Assembly: GCA_964624825.1 (NCBI GenBank)
Contig: CAZUYD010000043.1
Span: 1 to 11,259, forward strand
Reading direction: 5' to 3'
Source of the DNA: Enorma sp964624825
Lineage (GTDB): Bacteria > Actinomycetota > Coriobacteriia > Coriobacteriales > Coriobacteriaceae
Length of the DNA stretch: 11,259 bases
Shown here: positions 5,952-11,259 of the stretch, piece by piece
Layout of the letters: the number at the start of each line of letters is the position of its first letter
Position numbering within the stretch: the stretch's first letter is position 1
Made by a program: the position numbers and the translations under genes
The notes under the pieces: generated by a model
Databases searched by the model: none
Seen by the model: only the letters and a program-made list of their open reading frames with translations
What the model was told of the DNA's origin: nothing

Positions 5952-7271
5952 TTATGCCGCAGCCTCAGGCGCCGGCTCGATCGCGGCCTCCTCGGCAACC
6001 TTCTTCTTCTCATATGCCCTGAAGAATGGATAGTACACGAGCAAGTTCACAACGACGAGCACCACGATAAGCACGACGGCGCGGATGTCCATCGTCGATA
6101 GGAATGCGCCGATGGGCGCCGGGACATTCCATCCCGGATACGCAAACGGGCTGTTCACAAGGCCGAAAGCCATGGCACCGTAGGTGATTCCAGCGTTCAG
6201 CACCATATTCAAAATCGAAGGGATGAACATAAGCGGATTGTACATGACCGGCAAGCCGAAAATGATGGGCTCGTTCACGCCGAAACAGACAGGCACGATG
6301 CCGAGCTTGCCGATCGCGCTAATCTGCTTGGAGCGGCTGCGCAGGCAGAGCAGGGCAAGGGCGAGCGTGGCGCCGTTGCCACCGATGGTCATGAAATACC
6401 ACATGAACGGCGGGGTGACGATATAGGGCAACGCCGTCGCGGCCACGCCGGAAGCATAGGCGTCCATGTTGGCATACAGAGCCGTGTACAGGAACGGATC
6501 GAGCGGGCTCGTGAGCACCGAGTCGTGGATGCCGAACCAGAAGAACAGCGGCATCAGGAAGCCGATGAGCATGATGCCCCACACGCTGTTCACCGCGCCG
6601 ACGAGCGGAGACACGATCGTTGCGATGATGTTCGCAACCGGTGCCGCGGTGATGTCGAGGGCCACGGTGCCGAGCACGCCGACAGCCAGCAGCACAATGG
6701 CCGAAGGGACAAGATGCGCCATGGAGTCACCAAGCGCCGGCGGCACCATGCCGGGCAGCGAAATGCGCCCGACGTTGTGATCGCACAGGAACCGGTAAAG
6801 CTCGAGCGAGAGGATCGAGACGACGATCGCGCAGAACAAACCGGAACCACCGAAGTAATCAGTCGTGAATGCGCCTTCGGCATCGATGGCACCAGTCGCG
6901 AGGAAGCAAGCAGCGGAGAGCGCGACCGGCAGGTACGAGTCCATCTTGTAGTGGCGCGATAAGAAGTAGGCCAGCCCGATGCTCACCCATATTGCAAGAC
7001 ACCCTGTTGTGACCATGTTGATGATGGTAAACGGCAGGTACAGGAAGTCGGCGAGCGCCGCCCAGCCCTGCATGAACGTCTGGCCAAACCCTGGATCCAT
7101 GGTGGTGTAGTCCATCGGGGGCGAGATGACGACAAGGACCATCGACCCGATGGTCATAAAGGGGATGAGCGTAAGGAACGTGCTCTGGATCGCCTGAATG
7201 TAGCGGTTCGCGCCGAGGCGGCCGGCTACCGGGGCAACGGTCCGCTCGACCCATGAAGTAAACTTCTCCAT
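5952..7271 (-). CDS. PTS lactose/cellobiose-family IIC permease
   Basis: The 439-residue inner-membrane protein has about ten hydrophobic segments and forms the sugar channel of the PTS. Family landmarks are the short N-terminal amphipathic stretch (MEKFTSWVERTVAPVAGRLG), the WFGIHDS motif with H249, and CFGVNEPIIFGLPVMYNP with the conserved NEP (333-335) whose glutamate E334 contacts the sugar in characterised IIC structures. A charged tail (EKKKVAEEAAIEPAPEAAA) ends the protein in the cytoplasm. The ATG at 7271 is 3 bp after the glycosidase stop. Its ribosome site AAGGAG lies in the last codons of that gene, so the two are probably translationally coupled. The family transports cellobiose, lactose, chitobiose or other beta-linked disaccharides. 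Which one cannot be decided from sequence alone. Confidence 0.95.
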   Translation of the reverse strand: MEKFTSWVERTVAPVAGRLGANRYIQAIQSTFLTLIPFMTIGSMVLVVISPPMDYTTMDPGFGQTFMQGWAALADFLYLPFTIINMVTTGCLAIWVSIGLAYFLSRHYKMDSYLPVALSAACFLATGAIDAEGAFTTDYFGGSGLFCAIVVSILSLELYRFLCDHNVGRISLPGMVPPALGDSMAHLVPSAIVLLAVGVLGTVALDITAAPVANIIATIVSPLVGAVNSVWGIMLIGFLMPLFFWFGIHDSVLTSPLDPFLYTALYANMDAYASGVAATALPYIVTPPFMWYFMTIGGNGATLALALLCLRSRSKQISAIGKLGIVPVCFGVNEPIIFGLPVMYNPLMFIPSILNMVLNAGITYGAMAFGLVNSPFAYPGWNVPAPIGAFLSTMDIRAVVLIVVLVVVNLLVYYPFFRAYEKKKVAEEAAIEPAPEAAA

Positions 7272-7274
7272 CTC

Positions 7275-8672
7275 CTACTCCTTCTTCTCTTCGATGAGGT
7301 CTCGATACCAGTAGTAGCTGTCCTTCGGAATGCGCTTGCAGCCGTGGTCGTAGTCGACATACACCAGGCCATACCGCTTGGCATAGCCGTTTATCCAGCT
7401 GTACACGTCCATCGTCGACCACACGAAGTACCCGCGCACGTCAACGCCCTCATTGCGCGCCTTGAGCATCCAGTCCACGAACCCCTGCAAAAACTCGATG
7501 CGATAGGGATCGTGCACGGCACCGTCCGGCTCGAGCACGTCCTTGTATCCCATGCCGTTTTCGGTGATGATGAACGGCGTGCTTGGATAGAGCTCGTGCA
7601 GGCGCAGCAGCAAGGTATAGAGAGACTTCGGGTAGAGTTCCATATCCCAGTCGTTCGTGGGCACGGACTCGTCGCGATCGAGTTCAAACCAGCCCTTCAC
7701 CACTGCGGAAGAACGGTCGCCTTTCTTGCCCGTATTGCTTGCCACAAGACAGGTCTCGCCTGTGGTATAGGGCTTCACGAGATAGCGTGAATATGCGTTC
7801 ACGCCCAGGTAGTCGACGGTACCCGCTCGGAAGATCGCATCGTCCTCGGAAAGAGCGTAGCTGCGGTCGCAGCCGTCGGCGACGATGCGCTCTATGAAGG
7901 CGGCGGGCATCTCGCCCGTGATGCAGGTGTCGTTCACGCAGCGATTGTAGAAGAGCTCGGCGGCCTCTACTGCCGCTCGATACGCGTCATCATCCACCAG
8001 CGCCTCGATTGAATACGAGTCGCTCACGAGTCCCACCATGCCCGGGTACCCGCCCTCGCGAAACACCGCGACCGCCATGGCGCTCCCAAGCAGTATGTGG
8101 TACATGGCGCGCCAGCGTCGCTCCAAGCTCTGAACGTTGGGCGGATAGTTGCCCACCGCATAGCAGCACTGGGTCTCGTAATTCGGCTCATTGACAGTTG
8201 CCCACAGACGCACGCGATCACCGAACGCGTCGAAGCAGACGCGCGCATACGCAGCGAACGCCTCGCACGTCGCACGGTTTTCCCATCCGCCCTGCTCGAA
8301 AAGAGGTTGTGGCAAGTCATAGTGATAAAGCGTCACCAACGGCTCAACGCCGTGTTTATGGCAGCAATCGATCACGCGCCGATAATGATCGATAGCCCGC
8401 TCGTTTACCGCGCCAACGCCGTCTGGCATGATGCGGCTCCACGCTAACGAGAAGCGGTAGGCGTTCTGCCCGCCGGCCGCCATCATCTCGATGTCTTCCT
8501 CGAAGCGATGGTAATGGTCGCAGGCAACATCCCCCGTCACGGGGTTCACGTTGTTCTTCTCGCTGTGGCAAAAGACATCCCAGTTCGAAAGCCCCTTGCC
8601 ATCCTCTTGCCAGGCTCCTTCGCACTGATAAGCGGCCGTGGCGCTTCCCCAGAGAAACGCATGCTCACCCAT
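7275..8672 (-). CDS. GH1 6-phospho-beta-glycosidase (6-phospho-beta-galactosidase/glucosidase)
   Basis: This 465-residue cytoplasmic enzyme has the usual GH1 length. It hydrolyses the phosphorylated disaccharide delivered by the PTS to a free sugar and a sugar 6-phosphate. The catalytic acid/base is E162 in TVNEPN and the nucleophile is E371 in IITENGMG. The N-terminal FLWGSATAAYQCEGAW is the GH1 signature. Near the C-terminus SWINGYAKRYGLVYVDY carries S425, K432 and Y434 in the S-x6-K-x-Y spacing that binds the substrate 6-phosphate in LacG-type enzymes. W426 follows the serine as in 6-phospho-beta-galactosidases, which leans toward a galactoside, but many PTS-linked GH1 enzymes with this motif are annotated as glucosidases. 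The ATG at 8672 has AAGGAG 7 nt upstream and overlaps the end of the IIA gene by 8 bp, a sign of translational coupling. Confidence 0.95.
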   Translation of the reverse strand: MGEHAFLWGSATAAYQCEGAWQEDGKGLSNWDVFCHSEKNNVNPVTGDVACDHYHRFEEDIEMMAAGGQNAYRFSLAWSRIMPDGVGAVNERAIDHYRRVIDCCHKHGVEPLVTLYHYDLPQPLFEQGGWENRATCEAFAAYARVCFDAFGDRVRLWATVNEPNYETQCCYAVGNYPPNVQSLERRWRAMYHILLGSAMAVAVFREGGYPGMVGLVSDSYSIEALVDDDAYRAAVEAAELFYNRCVNDTCITGEMPAAFIERIVADGCDRSYALSEDDAIFRAGTVDYLGVNAYSRYLVKPYTTGETCLVASNTGKKGDRSSAVVKGWFELDRDESVPTNDWDMELYPKSLYTLLLRLHELYPSTPFIITENGMGYKDVLEPDGAVHDPYRIEFLQGFVDWMLKARNEGVDVRGYFVWSTMDVYSWINGYAKRYGLVYVDYDHGCKRIPKDSYYWYRDLIEEKKE

Positions 8673-8985
8673 GACGCAGCTCCTTATACACCTCGATAAG
8701 TTCTTTCACCACGCGCTCGTAGAGAATCGTGGTCATCAAGTGGTCTTGGGCGTGAACGAGCAGCAGGCTGAACCCGGTCTCGTCGCCGCGAACCTCGCCC
8801 TGCAGCAAATCGGTCTGGGTCTTATGCGCCTCAACGAGCGCGGCATCTCCTTGCGCAATCGAATCGTCGGCGGCCTCGAAGTCGCCCTTCCGGGCAAAAC
8901 CCAAGGCGTCGGTAAAATGCCCGCTCGCCTCGCCTACATGAGCGACAAGCTGAAACGAAATCGCCTGTATCTCGGTTTTCTCCAC
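8665..8985 (-). CDS. PTS lactose/cellobiose-family IIA component
   Basis: With the chosen GTG start at 8985 (GGAG at 8991-8994, 5 nt upstream) the protein has 106 residues, the standard length. IIA receives phosphate from HPr and hands it to IIB. The motif LLLVHAQDHLMTT places the phosphorylated histidine at H78 and the metal-binding aspartate of the trimer at D81, the same numbers as in IIA-Lac proteins, which supports this start. A longer frame from an ATG at 9060 would add a cysteine-rich peptide unlike the family and would begin upstream of the likely promoter, so it is rejected. This is the first gene of the operon. Its stop lies inside the glycosidase start region (ATGGGTGA overlap). 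Confidence 0.94.
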   Translation of the reverse strand: MEKTEIQAISFQLVAHVGEASGHFTDALGFARKGDFEAADDSIAQGDAALVEAHKTQTDLLQGEVRGDETGFSLLLVHAQDHLMTTILYERVVKELIEVYKELRHG

Positions 8986-9015
8986 GGCAGCTCCAATCTG
9001 TTTATCGCAGCACAA

Positions 9016-9043
9016 ATTACAACATATCCCGTACTGCATCCCG
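9016..9043 (-). promoter_or_regulatory. Candidate promoter and direct repeat for the PTS operon
   Basis: On the minus strand an extended -10 element reads TG-T-TGTAAT (hexamer at 9016-9021), with a poor -35 17 bp upstream. The predicted start near 9009 gives a leader of about 24 nt, ending in GGAG. Just upstream CGGGAT occurs twice, 12 bp apart (9026-9031 and 9038-9043 as ATCCCG on the plus strand), a candidate activator site. No catabolite-repression or antiterminator sequence was recognised. Confidence 0.4.
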
Positions 9044-9167
9044 ACACCGATACGAAACATTACGGGTTTGTTTCTGCGGGACTTCTTGATCTTCGCTGAA
9101 CCGCGCGCGGCGACGCTATGCGTATGGGCATCTGTTAGAGACGGCGCAACCGAAAGCGAAGCCGACG

Positions 9168-10025
9168 CTAGGCGATGGCGACGCGGTTTCGCTCGCGCTG
9201 GATGGTGCCCAGCATGTGGCGCGGCACCGCATGCAGCGCGCAGTTACCGATCACGTTGCCGGCCGCTCGCTTCGCCTCTTTGCTGCCGTTAGACGTCGCA
9301 TAGGAGTGGCGGAACCGCTCGAGCATCGCGAGGTCGTTGCCGCCGTCGCCATACGCGGCCACCTCGTCTTCGGTATAACCGTAGTGCCGCGCGAGCCATG
9401 CTATGCTCGCTCCCTTGTTCACGCCCGCACGAGAGATTTCGAACATCACAGGGTTGAACGGCTCGTTCACCAGCGTATCGGTGTGTTCCGCCAGATACGC
9501 CGTGAGCTCACGCGCAAGCCCTGCATCGGGCACGCGGCAGTTCACCTTGCAGACCTGATGCGCAAGAACCTCGTCCAGGCTCTGCCCGAAATGCAGCGTG
9601 CGGTCGTTTTTGCCTCGCTGCCGCATGCCGCGCATAATAATGCGGCGCACCAGGCCGTCGCGGCGGAAGGTGGCCTGAAACTCCTCGGCGGTGCCGGTTA
9701 TGAAGGTGCCATCGGGCGCTGCGCAATCGAAGCAGATGCCGGGAAACGCACGCAGCAGCTCTTCGACATCGGCGGGGTCGAGGGGAAACGAGGCGATCAG
9801 GCGCCCGGTGCCCTCGCGAATGATGGAACCGTTCGAAGAGACGATGTCGATGGGGATGTCCTCGAAGCCCTGTTCGACGCCGGATGCAACCGTGCGACCA
9901 GTCGCGATGGCAAAGTGAGCGCCCGCAGCAATAACCGCGCGCACCGCCTTGAGAACGACGGCATCCGTTTGGTGAAACGCGTTGAGCAACGTGCCATCAA
10001 GATCGCTTGCGAACAGTTTAATCAT
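9168..10025 (-). CDS. Cof-type HAD-superfamily phosphatase
   Basis: The product is 285 residues, the usual size for the Cof/YidA group (HAD IIB), which dephosphorylate sugar phosphates, cofactors and similar small molecules in the cytoplasm. Motif I is ASDLDGTLL, with nucleophile D8 and acid/base D10. Motif II is the threonine of ATGRT (T42). The lysine K204 in VNKGAS is motif III. Motif IV is GDGGND (226-231), with D227 and D231 for magnesium. The cap domain lies between, at about residues 80-195. The ATG at 10025 has GGGAGG 5-6 nt upstream. The gene reads in the same direction as the PTS operon but is separated from it by 182 bp with its own promoter candidate, so co-transcription is possible but not evident. 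The true substrate is unknown. A sugar phosphate from the neighbouring pathway is a guess from context. Confidence 0.93.
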   Translation of the reverse strand: MIKLFASDLDGTLLNAFHQTDAVVLKAVRAVIAAGAHFAIATGRTVASGVEQGFEDIPIDIVSSNGSIIREGTGRLIASFPLDPADVEELLRAFPGICFDCAAPDGTFITGTAEEFQATFRRDGLVRRIIMRGMRQRGKNDRTLHFGQSLDEVLAHQVCKVNCRVPDAGLARELTAYLAEHTDTLVNEPFNPVMFEISRAGVNKGASIAWLARHYGYTEDEVAAYGDGGNDLAMLERFRHSYATSNGSKEAKRAAGNVIGNCALHAVPRHMLGTIQRERNRVAIA

Positions 10026-10216
10026 GTATCCTCCCGGTCCCTACCCTATGGCCACGGCTGTATGGTACCAGCGCACCACATGCTCGGGACGAATTCTTGC
10101 TCATGTTCGACATGACGTGAACCCGGTGCGCGATCGTGTGGCGGGACGAGCCATCATCGCGCAACGCTGACCCTCGCCCAAACGAACGACCTGCGCCCGC
10201 CTCAAGCCAGCATGCG
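10026..10216. other. Intergenic stretch between the ZIP and HAD genes
   Basis: These 191 bp lie between the end of the ZIP gene and the start of the HAD gene, both on the minus strand. I see no terminator with a clear stem and T-run and no small gene. The HAD ribosome site and probably its promoter are in the left part (TAGGGT and CATACA are -10-like, without good -35 partners). Confidence 0.3.
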
Positions 10217-11038
10217 CTACCCCAGCGCCACGTCGAGCACCATCATGATCACGAAGCCCGCGATGACGCCGAGCGTGCCCACGTTTGAGTGCTGCCCCAG
10301 ATGCGCTTCGGGGATAAGCTCCTCGACCACCACGTAGACCATGGCGCCTGCCGCAAACGACAGCAGCCAGGGCATATATGGCGAAATCCACCCTGCTGCC
10401 AGCACGACCAGGATGCCGAAGATCGGCTCGACGATGCCCGAAAGGCTTCCGGCGACAAACGCTTTCGCGCGGCTCATGCCTTCACGACGCAGTGGCAGCG
10501 AGATAGCCGCCCCCTCGGGGAAGTTCTGCAAGCCAATACCCAGCGCGAGCGCGAGCGCCATGCCCAGATAGGTGTCACTCGCGGCGCCGGTCGCCTGCGA
10601 CGCCATCGCGAAGAGCAACCCCACGCTCATGCCCTCGGGGATGTTGTGGAGCGTCACGGCCGAGACGAGCAGCGTGGTGCGCTTCCAAGACGAGGGCATG
10701 CCTTCCGGTTCATCTGCGCTGGCATGGAGGTGCGGCAGCAGCGAATCGAGCGCGATGAGGAATGCGACGCCCAGCAGGAAGCCGCCGGCAGCGGGAATCC
10801 ACCCGATCTGCCCGAGCTCCTCCGCCTGCTCGATTGCCGGGTTGAGAAGCGACCACACGCTCGCGGCGATCATCACGCCGGCGGCGAACCCTAAAAAGAT
10901 ATGGTGGCTGAGCTGTCCGGCGTTGCGATCGGTGCCCATGAGCAGCACCATCGCCGCACCCGCAGTCGTCATGAGCCAGGTAAACCCGCAACCAACAGCT
11001 GCCCACAGAAGCGCCTGAGTTGTTGACGCGTCGAACAT
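10217..11038 (-). CDS. ZIP-family divalent metal transporter
   Basis: This 273-residue inner-membrane protein has about eight hydrophobic helices and imports zinc or another divalent metal. Helix 4 carries HNIPEGMSVG (H131, N132, E135) and helix 5 carries QNFPEGAAIS (N172, E175), the two metal-coordinating signatures of the family. E204 in VEPIFG and the EELIPEAH segment (E239, E240, E244, H246) also fit. A loop with histidines, LPHLHASADEPEG (about 101-113), precedes helix 4 and is typical of the variable metal-binding loop. The ATG at 11038 follows AAGGAGGGGG. The in-frame ATG 48 bp further upstream has no ribosome site and would add a polar serine-rich leader, so it is rejected. The protein most resembles the GufA-like branch of bacterial ZIPs. 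It diverges from a LysR-type gene. The metal is not deducible here. Confidence 0.93.
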   Translation of the reverse strand: MFDASTTQALLWAAVGCGFTWLMTTAGAAMVLLMGTDRNAGQLSHHIFLGFAAGVMIAASVWSLLNPAIEQAEELGQIGWIPAAGGFLLGVAFLIALDSLLPHLHASADEPEGMPSSWKRTTLLVSAVTLHNIPEGMSVGLLFAMASQATGAASDTYLGMALALALGIGLQNFPEGAAISLPLRREGMSRAKAFVAGSLSGIVEPIFGILVVLAAGWISPYMPWLLSFAAGAMVYVVVEELIPEAHLGQHSNVGTLGVIAGFVIMMVLDVALG

Positions 11039-11118
11039 GAACCCCCTCCTTGGGATGCTACTCGAACTATCCCCACAGCCTAGCACCGGCCGAACGTGAG
11101 GCCGTTATCGTCTAATAA

Positions 11119-11134
11119 GTTAACCTAGGATAAC
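11119..11134. promoter_or_regulatory. Palindrome between the divergent ZIP and LysR genes
   Basis: GTTAACCTAGGATAAC matches its reverse complement at 14 of 16 positions (GTTAnCCTAGGnTAAC). It sits in an AT-rich patch about midway between the two divergent starts. A plus-strand promoter TTAACC (11120-11125), 17 bp, CGATTA/GATTAT overlaps it. The size and position suit a LysR-type autoregulatory site. A second smaller palindrome, GTACC-N5-GGTAC (11175-11189), lies just before the LysR ribosome site. Confidence 0.45.
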
Positions 11135-11204
11135 ATCTTACCCGATTATGCGCCCTCCCGCCGCGAGCGCTTGTGTACCATTACGGTACGACGAAGGAGG
11201 AAGC

Positions 11205-11259
11205 ATGGAACTCACCGCGCTCAGGCGCTTTTTGATGATCGCGCGCGAAGGCACCATAT
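11205..11259 (+). CDS. LysR-type transcriptional regulator, N-terminal fragment
   Basis: Only the first 18 codons are inside the window (MELTALRRFLMIAREGTI). The pattern M-E-L-x-x-L-R-x-F-L-x-I-A-R-E-G-x-I is the first helix and turn of the LysR winged-helix DNA-binding domain. The ATG at 11205 follows AAGGAGG (11194-11200) at good spacing. Divergent placement next to the ZIP transporter is the typical LysR layout, so the transporter may be a target, but the fragment is too short to say more. Confidence 0.75.
   Translation, partial: MELTALRRFLMIAREGTI

Noticed and set aside
9216..10115. 299-codon plus-strand frame opposite the HAD gene
   Set aside because: It is arginine- and histidine-rich without domain features and covers the HAD gene, whose catalytic motifs are all present.
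1..11259. CRISPR array, tRNA, rRNA, intact insertion sequence or prophage
   Set aside because: No regularly spaced direct repeats, cloverleaf-like sequence, rRNA segment or transposase/integrase frame was seen on either strand.

Overview
The window looks like chromosomal DNA of a GC-rich anaerobic or microaerophilic bacterium. The gene mix (2-hydroxyacyl-CoA dehydratase-type activase, lactose/cellobiose PTS, GH1 phospho-glycosidase, Mn-type SOD resembling mycobacterial enzymes, Shine-Dalgarno sites close to AGGAGG) fits a gut Coriobacteriia actinobacterium (Eggerthellaceae/Atopobiaceae type). This placement is inference from protein style, not from a marker gene.

Layout. (1) 1-2949, minus strand: a TetR-type regulator followed 65 bp later by a very large protein with two acyl-CoA dehydratase activase (ASKHA) domains, which runs off the left edge. 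(2) 2950-3295: an AT-rich divergent regulatory region with two inverted repeats. (3) 3296-4189, plus strand: an AraC-family regulator. (4) 4190-4761: a long stretch without a convincing gene. It holds two large hairpin-forming inverted repeats and the sodA promoter. (5) 4762-5373, plus strand: Fe/Mn superoxide dismutase. (6) 5374-5581: a structured region between convergent genes, with competing inverted repeats. (7) 5582-8985, minus strand: a compact PTS operon, transcribed as IIA, GH1 6-phospho-beta-glycosidase, IIC, IIB. (8) 9168-10025, minus strand: a Cof-type HAD phosphatase. (9) 10217-11038, minus strand: a ZIP-family metal transporter. (10) 11205 to the right edge, plus strand: the first 18 codons of a LysR-type regulator, divergent from the ZIP gene with a palindrome between them.

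How the genes work together. The PTS operon is a self-contained uptake and cleavage system. IIA and IIB relay phosphate to a beta-linked disaccharide imported by IIC, and the GH1 enzyme, whose 6-phosphate-binding Ser/Lys/Tyr set is conserved, cleaves the phosphorylated product. No dedicated PTS regulator is visible. The TetR-activase pair is probably one transcription unit, in which an ATP-dependent electron-donating protein is controlled by a ligand-sensing repressor. Its substrate cannot be read from the sequence. The rest are stand-alone housekeeping or stress genes.

The least explained parts are the two hairpin-rich intergenic regions flanking sodA and the TetR-linked giant activase.
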